NCBI RefSeq assembly: GCF_016238445.1
Contig: NZ_JABANU010000003.1
Coordinates: forward strand, 1 to 64,000
Length of the DNA: 64,000 nucleotides
Direction: 5' to 3'
Origin: Staphylococcus canis
GTDB lineage: Bacteria > Bacillota > Bacilli > Staphylococcales > Staphylococcaceae
The notes beneath the pieces were generated by a model. The model did no database searches, was not told where the DNA came from, and was given only the letters and a program-made list of their open reading frames with translations. Shown here piece by piece: positions 37,153 to 45,760 of this stretch; position 1 is the first letter of the stretch; each line of letters begins with the position of its first letter. A program made the translations under genes and the position numbers.

Positions 37153-37563
37153 TTATCTTGGATTTTTAATAATGGCTTGTCTTAATAAGAAAAATAATAA
37201 AATAAAGCCACCTGTAATCACGACATGTCCGATACCAGCAAATCCTGATATTGATGCAGATACATTTTGACCGACAATTTGCATATAGCCTTTTGTAAAC
37301 TGCATGCCAACAGTAATAAGGACGCCAAGATTATAAATGATAAAGAACCAATTAAAAAGGTAATATGAACTTAATTTAAACAACTTCTCAATTGGGATTA
37401 AAATTAAAAACATAAACATGCCTAGTGTCAGTAAGTGCGTATGTAAAACACTCATTTGAGTTTCACCTGTGAAATGGTAATGCAATGTCAATTCACGGTA
37501 AATAAACCCACTAAATAGTCCTAATGCGGTATACACTAAAAACGCGTATAAAATTCGTCTCAT
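37153..37563 (-). CDS. DUF2871 family membrane protein
   Basis: A 136-residue protein with four membrane helices. It contains LFSGFIYRELT near residue 16 and a conserved MSVLHTHLLTLGMFMFLIL stretch near residue 38, with two His that could be ligands, and GIGHVVITGGFILLFF near residue 110. Unknown function. It lies 86 bp downstream of ycnI on the same strand; a link with copper handling is inferred only from this placement. Confidence 0.78.
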   Translation of the reverse strand: MRRILYAFLVYTALGLFSGFIYRELTLHYHFTGETQMSVLHTHLLTLGMFMFLILIPIEKLFKLSSYYLFNWFFIIYNLGVLITVGMQFTKGYMQIVGQNVSASISGFAGIGHVVITGGFILLFFLLRQAIIKNPR

Positions 37564-37649
37564 AGCTCTCCCCCCAATCTACTATTAATAATTGTCATCT
37601 TCTTCATTATCATAATTCATAAAACACGTGTCAATATCTATTATTTGTC

Positions 37650-38246
37650 TTATTTCGTAAAGTTTCTACGCTTAAAGAGTGCGATTAAAGCGATGATAAG
37701 CGATGCAATTGTAATGACCCATAACGCCTTAGAAGTACCTGTAGATTGATCTGCTTCTTCAGTCTTACTCATATCCTCACCTTGTTTGACAGTTGTTGTT
37801 GGTGCTGGTGTTTCGCTATTTTCATCATCACTTGTCCATTTCACAACATCCCCATTTTTATAAGTTTGGATAGCTTTCCATTTGAAAGTTCCTTCTTCTT
37901 CAGGGTTAGCTGCGATAATCGGGAAGTTCATATATTCATTTTTCCCAATTCCTTTTCCTGTAGCTTTCCATGTGATTTTTGTGATATTTCCTTTTTTATC
38001 CTTTGTAAAATCATGTTTAAACCCTTCAACAGGTTGTACATTAGATACAGTCACACCTTCTGGTACTTCAAGCTCTAGTTTTGTTGTATGCGAATCTTTT
38101 TCCACAGGTACTCTTACTTGATACTCTTCATATGACCCAGGTTCACTAGTATCTGGATTTAATGTTACGTGTGCTTGTGCTGTATATGTAAGACTTGTTA
38201 ACATGAACATCAATAATAAACTTACTACTAATTTTTTAACCTTCAC
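37650..38246 (-). CDS. ycnI: YcnI family copper-binding protein (DUF1775)
   Basis: A 198-residue exported, membrane-anchored protein. A signal peptide ends TAQA|HVTL, so the mature protein would begin with His, the copper ligand known for YcnI. The DUF1775 domain (residues 28-150) includes HVTLNPDTSEPGSYEEYQVR and FPIIAANPEEEGTFKWKAIQ. A C-terminal helix follows, then a basic RRN tail. The start is GTG, 10 nt after AAAGGAG. It sits 13 nt downstream of ycnJ, a two-gene copper unit as in Bacillus ycnJI. Confidence 0.88.
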   Translation of the reverse strand: MKVKKLVVSLLLMFMLTSLTYTAQAHVTLNPDTSEPGSYEEYQVRVPVEKDSHTTKLELEVPEGVTVSNVQPVEGFKHDFTKDKKGNITKITWKATGKGIGKNEYMNFPIIAANPEEEGTFKWKAIQTYKNGDVVKWTSDDENSETPAPTTTVKQGEDMSKTEEADQSTGTSKALWVITIASLIIALIALFKRRNFTK

Positions 38247-38259
38247 AATCTGATCTCCT

Positions 38260-39507
38260 TTATAGTGGTATTTCAATTTGACTCATAATAACCCCTACAC
38301 AAATTAAACCGATCCCTAGTATTAACTCTCCATATAACATAGGTTTACGGATATCACGTTCTTTATTCATAACAATAAATGTTTGATATGCACCCATAGC
38401 CATCATAGTAAACGTTACTACCATCTTAGATAACCATAAAAATGTATAAGGCGTTGCTTTAGTGAGTATTGCTGAGAAACTCGTTGCATCAATTGACATT
38501 AATATACCTGTTACAATAATTGACGCTACCGCAGTCAAATTTAATTTAAAAATCGTATCTTTTAAAATCAAAACATATGAGTGTTTCGGTTGCTTCATTA
38601 AATATTTAATTAAATAGACTATACTTCCTAACCATATCGCAATGCCCATAAGGTGAATCGCACGTATGATGATTGAATAGATTGGCGTAGATTGTGCCCA
38701 TGCATGTCCGGACATCGCTAATCCTAAAAATATTAAAATAGCAATGAAATCATACCAAATCCACTCCATATCACGTAGCACAAATAAAATGAGCAAAATA
38801 AGTATCACAACAATTGATATGACAAATGGAAACTGTCTCCAAGTCGCAAACTCTAATGTTAAAATCTCAGTAATCACATCATTAGGTAGCGACATTAAGT
38901 ATAAAATCCCTGTAGCAATCGCAATCATCATTAGAATACTTAGAATCCCTCTAGACTTTGCAATGCTGCCATAAGTTGGGACGCCTCCTAAACTCACTAA
39001 TCGATTGACTATATAATAGCCAAACAGTAATAACAACCCACTCTGTAAAATGAATCGTGATAGACCTAACCAAAAGTCAACTTGTGTGTAAAATGGTGCT
39101 TGGGTACTAATACCATCAGCTGTTCGTTCACCAACTGAAAATTGATATTTTCCATCTATTTGATGTCCGTCTAATGACACAGTTTCCCATTCAATAGCAT
39201 ATGTACCACGTTCAATATCCTTTGCATTAAACGTCACAATTTTAGATTGTCCAGATTCATTAGGTTTTAACATTGCTACTTTTTGACCTTTGTCATCATA
39301 AACATTTAATGTAGTATGTTTGGTATAAACTGGTTCATTAAAAGTGAGTTCAATATTGTCTGGCTGATTTTGTACAACACTGTTTGAAGATGGGTTTTCA
39401 GTTTGTAATGTTGCATGTGCTTGCACTTCATTTATGTGACCCAAACTCATGAGTCCTAAAAACATAAGGAAACTTATGATAACTACTAAACCTTTCAACT
39501 GTCTCAA
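38260..39507 (-). CDS. ycnJ: CopC-CopD fusion copper transport protein (YcnJ-like)
   Basis: A 415-residue membrane protein. A signal sequence ends EVQA|HATLQ, leaving an N-terminal His as in CopC. A CopC domain covers residues 30-128 (NIELTFNEPVYTKH, DGHQIDGKYQFSVG). A CopD-type domain with eight membrane helices follows. His ligand candidates are ILFLGLAMSGHAW near residue 265 and IIRAIHLMGIAIWLGS near residue 285. B. subtilis YcnJ, a copper importer, is about 540 residues, so this is a shorter version. No YcnK-like regulator lies next to it. Confidence 0.87.
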   Translation of the reverse strand: MRQLKGLVVIISFLMFLGLMSLGHINEVQAHATLQTENPSSNSVVQNQPDNIELTFNEPVYTKHTTLNVYDDKGQKVAMLKPNESGQSKIVTFNAKDIERGTYAIEWETVSLDGHQIDGKYQFSVGERTADGISTQAPFYTQVDFWLGLSRFILQSGLLLLFGYYIVNRLVSLGGVPTYGSIAKSRGILSILMMIAIATGILYLMSLPNDVITEILTLEFATWRQFPFVISIVVILILLILFVLRDMEWIWYDFIAILIFLGLAMSGHAWAQSTPIYSIIIRAIHLMGIAIWLGSIVYLIKYLMKQPKHSYVLILKDTIFKLNLTAVASIIVTGILMSIDATSFSAILTKATPYTFLWLSKMVVTFTMMAMGAYQTFIVMNKERDIRKPMLYGELILGIGLICVGVIMSQIEIPL

Positions 39508-39612
39508 TCAGAACACCTCCTTATTCTTTTAAAATATATACTATGAAATCATAACAAAATTTTAGCGTAATACAATACTAATGTCATGTTTTTTATAATT
39601 ATCCATATAAAA

Positions 39613-39650
39613 AAGCTAAGCACATAAGTAAAAAACTTAGCACTTAGCTT
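39613..39650 (-). terminator. Terminator of the Na/Pi cotransporter gene
   Basis: Arms AAGCTAAG and CTTAGCTT, followed by TTTTTTATAT on the minus strand. Confidence 0.8.
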
Positions 39651-39664
39651 AATTTGATATTATT

Positions 39665-41335
39665 TTAAACTTCTTCAATTGCGATGTCTTCATCTTCTAA
39701 TGAAACATCATCATTCAAACCTACCATGGATTCAGAAATGTTACGCGCGTTGTATCCAATACGTTCTAAAACTGCGATAACATCAACGTACAATAATCCA
39801 CCATCTGTTGAACATTCTCCACGATTTAAACGTTTAATATGCCCTTTACGTAATTTGTGTTCAATATTGAAAGCTTTCTGACTGCGTTCAACAACTTCAT
39901 CTTTTTTAGTTGTATCGTAAACATCAAGTGTATCTAAAGCTTTATGGAAAGATTCTGTGACAAATCTGAATAACTTGTCAATGCCACGAAACGCATCGTC
40001 CGTTAGTACAATATCTTTGTCTTTTTTACGTTCAATCAATGTACTGTATTCTTTAATCAACTCAGAAACTTTGAGCATAGAACGATTCACATCAAACATA
40101 ACTGCGAGACGTTCGACATCTTTCTTGTTAATATCTTTTGTAGAAATACGAACTAAGTAACTTCGAATGCTATCATTAATAGTATCCACAGCCTGGTGTT
40201 TTTGCTCTAAAGTCTTTACTACTTTTTTATTAATTTGTGCTGGATCTTTTACATCTTCAAGCATTGATTCTACGATATGACCAATATTTTGAAGTTCCTT
40301 TTGTGTTTCTTGTAACGCAACACCTGGTGCATGATAAACTAAATCTTTATTCAGATGTTGTGGTTTGTAATCTTCAGTAACGTCTTTACCTGGTACAACT
40401 TTTGTCACAATCCATGCGAGCACACCGACAAATGGTAATTGAATCAATGTGTTCGTCACGTTAAATGCACCGTGCGCGAATGCGATACTCATCGCCGGTT
40501 TTAAATGCCAAGCAGCTTGTAACTGTTCGACCAAATGGATAACAACAGGAAGAAAGATCGCAAAAATAATTACACCAATAATATTAAAAATAACATGTAC
40601 AAATGCTGCTCTTTTAGCGGCAATTGACCCTGCAAGTGATGCAAGTACTGCTGTAATCGTTGTACCGATATTATCTCCTAATAAAACAGGGATTGCACCA
40701 TTGAGATTAACTAATCCTTGACCGTAAAACTCTTGCAAAATACCAATCGTCGCACTAGAACTTTGAACTAATGCCGTTAAACCAACACCCGCTAAAATAC
40801 CATATAACGGATTCGACGACATATCTAACATGATATCCTTAAAGCTCTGAAGTTCTGCAAGTGGCTTCACTGCACCACCCATAAACTCCAAACCAAAAAA
40901 TAAAGATCCAAAACCGAATAAAATACGACCAATATTATTAATATGTGAACGTTTAAAGAAGAAAATTAAAAAAGCTCCTAGTGCAAGTATCGGCATTGCA
41001 TATTCACCAAGATCAATACCGATAAGAAAAGATGTTACTGTTGTTCCAATATTAGCACCCATAATGACACCAATCGCTTGTTTTAATGTCATAAAACCTG
41101 CAGTAACAAGTCCAATCGTAATAACAGTTGTTCCCGAACTACTTTGTATTAAAATTGTTACAATCATTCCGGCGATAACACCGAGAACTGGATTAGATGT
41201 AAATTTGTTTAAAATACTTCGTAAACGATCTCCTGCTGATGCTTGAAGGCCATCTCCCATAACCTTTAGACCGTATAAAAATATACCTAGACCACCTAGA
41301 AAAGAAAAGACGATCTCTGTAACTGACATATGCAT
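39665..41335 (-). CDS. Na/Pi cotransporter family protein with PhoU-like tail
   Basis: A protein of about 556 residues that resembles staphylococcal NptA. The membrane half (residues 1-310) has two inverted QSSS repeats, TILIQSSSGTTVITIGLV near residue 55 and TALVQSSSATIGIL near residue 185, the Na/Pi hallmark. The C-terminal 220 residues form a cytoplasmic PhoU-like helical domain (DVERLAVMFDVNRSMLKVSE). Phosphate import driven by Na+ is expected. The ATG at 41335 follows GGGGTG; a longer frame upstream has no SD. Confidence 0.9.
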   Translation of the reverse strand: MHMSVTEIVFSFLGGLGIFLYGLKVMGDGLQASAGDRLRSILNKFTSNPVLGVIAGMIVTILIQSSSGTTVITIGLVTAGFMTLKQAIGVIMGANIGTTVTSFLIGIDLGEYAMPILALGAFLIFFFKRSHINNIGRILFGFGSLFFGLEFMGGAVKPLAELQSFKDIMLDMSSNPLYGILAGVGLTALVQSSSATIGILQEFYGQGLVNLNGAIPVLLGDNIGTTITAVLASLAGSIAAKRAAFVHVIFNIIGVIIFAIFLPVVIHLVEQLQAAWHLKPAMSIAFAHGAFNVTNTLIQLPFVGVLAWIVTKVVPGKDVTEDYKPQHLNKDLVYHAPGVALQETQKELQNIGHIVESMLEDVKDPAQINKKVVKTLEQKHQAVDTINDSIRSYLVRISTKDINKKDVERLAVMFDVNRSMLKVSELIKEYSTLIERKKDKDIVLTDDAFRGIDKLFRFVTESFHKALDTLDVYDTTKKDEVVERSQKAFNIEHKLRKGHIKRLNRGECSTDGGLLYVDVIAVLERIGYNARNISESMVGLNDDVSLEDEDIAIEEV

Positions 41336-41695
41336 GATTTCACCCCAGTTAAAAATTACGTAAAGCTTGTACACGTTTAAATAATCATTATTTAAATGAT
41401 AAGTCAATCATAATTGTGTCACTATAGATTATGAAGCATAATTGTAAATTTAATGTTAAGATAATATTAATTTTACGTTCATGAAAACGTTTTTATTATT
41501 ACATTAAGATTTCCAAGGTGCTTCAATTAAAAAACCATCTAATTAAGTCGCTTCACAAAATTAACAATCCTTACGATACATTAATAAATATGCTATATTT
41601 ATTTTTTATAATTATATAATTCTTTATACCAATGACATATCTGTGAATGTCTATTATAATAAGTTAAAGTAATAACATAAAAGGATGTTTCCCCT
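41336..41695. other. Divergent intergenic region, Na/Pi gene to marR
   Basis: About 360 bp, AT-rich. A cre-like TGAAAACGTTTTTA lies at 41482-41495, about 150 bp before the Na/Pi gene. A strong sigma-A type promoter for marR-corA lies at its right end. No ORF or structured RNA seen. Confidence 0.5.
41632..41660 (+). promoter_or_regulatory. SigmaA-type promoter of marR-corA
   Basis: -35 ATGACA and -10 TATAAT separated by 17 bp, 36 bp before the marR start. Confidence 0.65.
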
Positions 41696-42160
41696 ATGGC
41701 ACAAAATAACGATTACGAACTTTTTTTATTTTATTATGCGTATCAAACTTTTACAAAAACAGCTGATGACATCATTGCTCAGTATGGATTAAACCGTCAA
41801 CATCACCGTTTTTTATTTTTTATTAACAAACTGCCTGGTATCACAACAAAACAATTGCTAAAGAACTTGGAAATTTCTAAGCAAGGTTCCCATGCAACTT
41901 TAAAACTTTTAAAATCAAAGGGTTATATATATGACAAAGTTGACTCACAAGATCGACGCTTAAAGCGATTATTCCCAACTTCTGAAGGTAGTACATTAAT
42001 TGATACATTAACACATGCACAAAAAGAACTTTTTAACCAAATTAAAGCAAATAACGGAAGTGATTGGTACGCAATTATGGAAGGATTTGCGGAATATAGA
42101 CAAGGTTACAAAGATATCAAGCACTTAAAACAAAAAATCGATGAAGGTGAAGAATGTTGA
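41696..42160 (+). CDS. MarR family transcriptional regulator
   Basis: A 154-residue winged-helix regulator. The DNA-binding part is LPGITTKQLLKNLEISKQGSHATLKLLKSKGYI (key residues SKQGSHATLKLL) near residues 48-80, with the wing DKVDSQDRRLKRLFPT. The SD AAAAGGATG lies about 10 nt before the ATG. The stop overlaps the corA start (7 nt, ATGTTGA), so regulator and transporter are translationally coupled. It may respond to Mg2+ or another signal; no ligand is known. Confidence 0.85.
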   Translation: MAQNNDYELFLFYYAYQTFTKTADDIIAQYGLNRQHHRFLFFINKLPGITTKQLLKNLEISKQGSHATLKLLKSKGYIYDKVDSQDRRLKRLFPTSEGSTLIDTLTHAQKELFNQIKANNGSDWYAIMEGFAEYRQGYKDIKHLKQKIDEGEEC

Positions 42161-43095
42161 TTACTGTTTATCAAAACACTACAGATTTATATATTAAAGA
42201 AATAGAAGATTGGGAACAAGCACAGTGGATTAATGTTGTGAAGCCTACTCATGAAGAAGTTGAACAATTAATACAATCATTTGGCTTCCCAAAAGACTTT
42301 TTAGAGGATGCTTTAGATAGCGAAGAAAGTTCACGTATTGAATATGATGATGAGAGTGGTTACTCCTTAATCATTAGTGATTTACCTATTTCAAAACCAG
42401 ACAAGTATAAATTAAAAAGTTTTACAACATTACCACTTGGCATCATTATCGGTAAGAATATTGTTGTCACTGTGTGTGCGAAGCCTTTCTCCTATTTTGA
42501 TGACTTAACACATCGTCAAATTAACTTAAGTTATAAAAGTCAGTTTGCACTCAAATTAATGTATGATATGGCTGCACAATATAATCGCAGTTTAAGACTT
42601 TTAAATAAAGAGCGTCGCCAAGTTGAGTATAATCTACAACATCGTGTAACCAATACTAGACTCTATTTACTTAGTGAAATCGAAAAAAGTTTAGTATATT
42701 TTCTAGCATCATTAGAAACAAACTCTTCTACTATTCGTCGTTTATTTCGCTTACCTGCTATAAAACGGTTTGACGAAGATGAGGAATTACTAGAAGATTT
42801 ACAAAATGAGCATCAACAAGCAGTTGAAACTACTGAACTTTATTTGCGTATTGTTGAAAGTATGTCTAATTCATACGCCTCGTTATTATCTAACCAATTA
42901 AATACAACGATGAAAACTTTAACGATATTTACGGTACTTTTAACATTACCAACACTCGTCTTTAGCTTTTTTGGAATGAACGTACCTTTACCAATTAGTA
43001 CAGAAAGTATGTTTTCTTGGATTATTATTATTGCCATTTCTATTGTTTTAGTTGCGATAATGTTTACATTTTTATGGCGTAGTAATAAATTGTAA
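42154..43095 (+). CDS. corA: CorA family Mg2+/divalent cation transporter
   Basis: A 313-residue CorA channel. The cytoplasmic N-terminal domain and long helix run to about residue 250. Two C-terminal helices follow, with the selectivity motif GMN in FSFFGMNVPLP near residue 276. The C-terminus is short and basic (WRSNKL). The ATG is inside the marR stop region. Mg2+ uptake is likely, though CorA members can carry Co2+ or Ni2+. Confidence 0.9.
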   Translation: MLITVYQNTTDLYIKEIEDWEQAQWINVVKPTHEEVEQLIQSFGFPKDFLEDALDSEESSRIEYDDESGYSLIISDLPISKPDKYKLKSFTTLPLGIIIGKNIVVTVCAKPFSYFDDLTHRQINLSYKSQFALKLMYDMAAQYNRSLRLLNKERRQVEYNLQHRVTNTRLYLLSEIEKSLVYFLASLETNSSTIRRLFRLPAIKRFDEDEELLEDLQNEHQQAVETTELYLRIVESMSNSYASLLSNQLNTTMKTLTIFTVLLTLPTLVFSFFGMNVPLPISTESMFSWIIIIAISIVLVAIMFTFLWRSNKL

Positions 43096-43624
43096 CACTT
43101 TTATAGAGGTTGAAAATTAAATGATATCTATAATTTTCAACCTCCATCCTCAGTATGAATGGTTGATCTATAATTCTTATATCAAAAACTACTTATATTA
43201 ATATGAATTATCATATCCCATTTTTTAATTGTCCCTTTTAATTTTTACTTAATATCCTCTCTATATATTAAATTATTAAAAGAATCATATATCCCCTTTA
43301 GTAAAAGTAATGCTTTTTTATTTATTTTTGTCTCCTTAATTTATGAAACCTAAATTTTTAAACATCTCACATAATAATGGTTTAGAATTTTAATATCTCG
43401 AATAATGGATATTGTATTTCTTAACCTATTTATGTCATTTTTTAAATCTAATCTGATTTTTTCATATAATTTCCTCTCGTAAAACTGTCTTTGTTTTAGA
43501 ATTGTATGCTTATTTATATAAAGACCTATCCCCATTGTCCTAACATAACTCTCGCTTTTATAATTGATTCAAATTATTACATGATTTCACAAATTATATT
43601 TTGTGAAATTGAAAGAGGTCTACA
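43096..43624. other. AT-rich intergenic region before rsp
   Basis: About 530 bp. A strong hairpin at 43106-43144 (GAGGTTGAAAATTA / TAATTTTCAACCTC) follows corA but lacks a T-tract. The middle is AT-rich without a supported gene. The right end contains a perfect inverted repeat at 43584-43609 just before the rsp SD. Confidence 0.6.
43584..43609. promoter_or_regulatory. Perfect inverted repeat in the rsp leader
   Basis: ATTTCACAAA and TTTGTGAAAT, 10-bp arms with spacer TTATAT. It ends 15 bp before the rsp ATG and directly abuts its SD (GAAAGAGGT). It could be an autoregulatory operator or an mRNA hairpin at the SD. Confidence 0.6.
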
Positions 43625-45760
43625 ATGCAAGGTGTAACTATTGAACTTATAAAACATTATCAGACAGAAGCACATCGCATATTTAATGAAGTTACTTTAA
43701 TGATATCACTTGAAGATGTCTTAGATGTTCAATGTAACGGTAAAAAAATCAAGTTTTATAATCAAGTTGCGTTATTTACTCATAATGACATCGTTAAAGT
43801 GTTTAATGCACAATCACTAATTATTGTTCATATTCCATTACACTTTTTTTCAAAATACCAGTCTGATTATTTATTAGGATATTTCAACCATGAAAGGCTA
43901 TCATCTCACAATCGAATAAAAACGCTGATTCAGTCTATCATTAAAGAGGAAAGTTATGAACAACAAAATATTTTTCTAGAAGATGTGCTGTCAATATTAT
44001 TTAAAGAGACTTACATGTCAACCGAACGTGTGCATATACCAGAAATACAAACGCAAAATGCGTTATTTTCTAATGTCACTGAATATATTAATCAACATCG
44101 TTATGAACACATCGCGCTTAAAAGTATTGCGGATCACTTTTTTGTGTCTCAATCCTATATTTCTATTTTGTTTAATAAATATATAAACATGAACTTCAAG
44201 ACTTTTATTGTCTCATTACAAATTAATCTTTCACTCAACAAATTATTATCTACAAATGAGACAATCCAAAATATTTCATTAGAATACGGATTCACAAATT
44301 ATACAAATTACTCAAAACAATTTAAAAACTTAATTGGTCAAAGCCCAATTGAATATCGAAAATCGCTACATTCAGCAATACCAGCGTTACATATTTCACC
44401 CTATGATAGACAACATTTTGACGCTTATTTTGTTGATCATATATCGCAAAAAGATTATCAATCTCATTCAACAATACACTTACAGACATTAAATCCAACA
44501 ACTTATATTAATCAAAAGTATTTATTTCTCGAAACACCACAATCTCAATCAATTATGGATACTATTAATGAAATCAGTCATATCTCAGATTTTAAAGATG
44601 AATATTATCTATACTTTAATAAGTTATCTGTAAGTCAATTAGAATTTTTTAATTCAAAACAAATCGAATGGTTATGTCATTATATTCAACATCAAAAACT
44701 TAATTTAGCTTTCAAAATAGACTCTGTCCAAAACTTAAAAAAACTAGAATCTCATTTCTTAGAACCATTGCTTAAAGTTTTAGCAACACATTGTGTTTCT
44801 ATTTCTGAAACATTGTTAACATTAAATATCGTATTGGACATTGATTATTTATCGTTACATGATATTCATTACATTAGACACCAGTTAGATCAACTTATCC
44901 CTAAGTATCAATTTACACTTATTGTTAATTTACCATATTCCTTAAGAAAAAATCATATGATTCAACAACTTTTTGATCATCATATGTCTTTTGATTTTTA
45001 TATGTTAGGCTTTAAAGATTTAGATTGGTCACTACTTCGAAATGAAGATGAAAATAAAGAAGGTATCGATTTAGTCAAAATGATGATTAAAAATCTAACT
45101 CAACTGATACCACATTCTAATTATCGAATCATTTTAACTAATATCAATGAATCATTGTTTGAGTTGTTGTTTGATCATCATATCAGTGAACATCCTGAGC
45201 TATTTTTATACTTTTTAACAATTTTTAATTCATATATTAATGGTCTATCCTTATCACTTATGCCAAGCGAGCAAAAAGAGATATCTCTGTACAATCAATA
45301 TTTTCATAAAAGTGCCATTCAATTAATATATGAATTATTTCATCGTTTTGAAAATCAACACGTTACATTAACAGATCAATATTTAGTGAGCGAAAACAAT
45401 CATGCGTATCAAATTTTATTATTTGATCCATTGTTTCACTTTGTAGAAAACCATAAAGATTCTAAAGGCACCACACATTATCAAATAATAAAATCTGAAC
45501 ATCTATCTAAAAATATAGTCGCGACATATCAATTTCAAAATCAACAATCAAATGTTGAATACATGTTCCCATCAGAAATTCAACGCTACTATATACCAAG
45601 TCATCTCATCAAAGAAATCGATCAGAACAACCAACTTCAAATACAAACAAACATCCATGACTTCAGAGACACAACACTAGAAATACAACTCGCACACCGA
45701 GAACTCAAACAACTCATCATCTACAAAACAAAAGCAACCCTAAGAAACAACTTGTACTAA
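43625..45760 (+). CDS. rsp: Large AraC family regulator, Rsp-like
   Basis: A 711-residue regulator close in length and layout to S. aureus Rsp (about 701 residues). Residues 1-95 are cupin-like. Two helix-turn-helix motifs cover about 160-260: LKSIADHFFVSQSYISILFNKY and IQNISLEYGFTNYTNYSKQFKNLIGQSP. The remaining 450 residues are a large C-terminal domain with alternating helix and strand character. Its place downstream of corA and near nre/nar fits the Rsp position in S. aureus as I recall it; Rbf, a paralogue of similar size, is the alternative. The final 160 nt are C-rich and G-poor, and a repeat array begins at the stop codon. Confidence 0.72.
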   Translation: MQGVTIELIKHYQTEAHRIFNEVTLMISLEDVLDVQCNGKKIKFYNQVALFTHNDIVKVFNAQSLIIVHIPLHFFSKYQSDYLLGYFNHERLSSHNRIKTLIQSIIKEESYEQQNIFLEDVLSILFKETYMSTERVHIPEIQTQNALFSNVTEYINQHRYEHIALKSIADHFFVSQSYISILFNKYINMNFKTFIVSLQINLSLNKLLSTNETIQNISLEYGFTNYTNYSKQFKNLIGQSPIEYRKSLHSAIPALHISPYDRQHFDAYFVDHISQKDYQSHSTIHLQTLNPTTYINQKYLFLETPQSQSIMDTINEISHISDFKDEYYLYFNKLSVSQLEFFNSKQIEWLCHYIQHQKLNLAFKIDSVQNLKKLESHFLEPLLKVLATHCVSISETLLTLNIVLDIDYLSLHDIHYIRHQLDQLIPKYQFTLIVNLPYSLRKNHMIQQLFDHHMSFDFYMLGFKDLDWSLLRNEDENKEGIDLVKMMIKNLTQLIPHSNYRIILTNINESLFELLFDHHISEHPELFLYFLTIFNSYINGLSLSLMPSEQKEISLYNQYFHKSAIQLIYELFHRFENQHVTLTDQYLVSENNHAYQILLFDPLFHFVENHKDSKGTTHYQIIKSEHLSKNIVATYQFQNQQSNVEYMFPSEIQRYYIPSHLIKEIDQNNQLQIQTNIHDFRDTTLEIQLAHRELKQLIIYKTKATLRNNLY

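Noticed and set aside
43350-43535. Small minus-strand ORF upstream of rsp
   Set aside because: No SD, AT-rich sequence, and no similarity to known proteins that I recognise.
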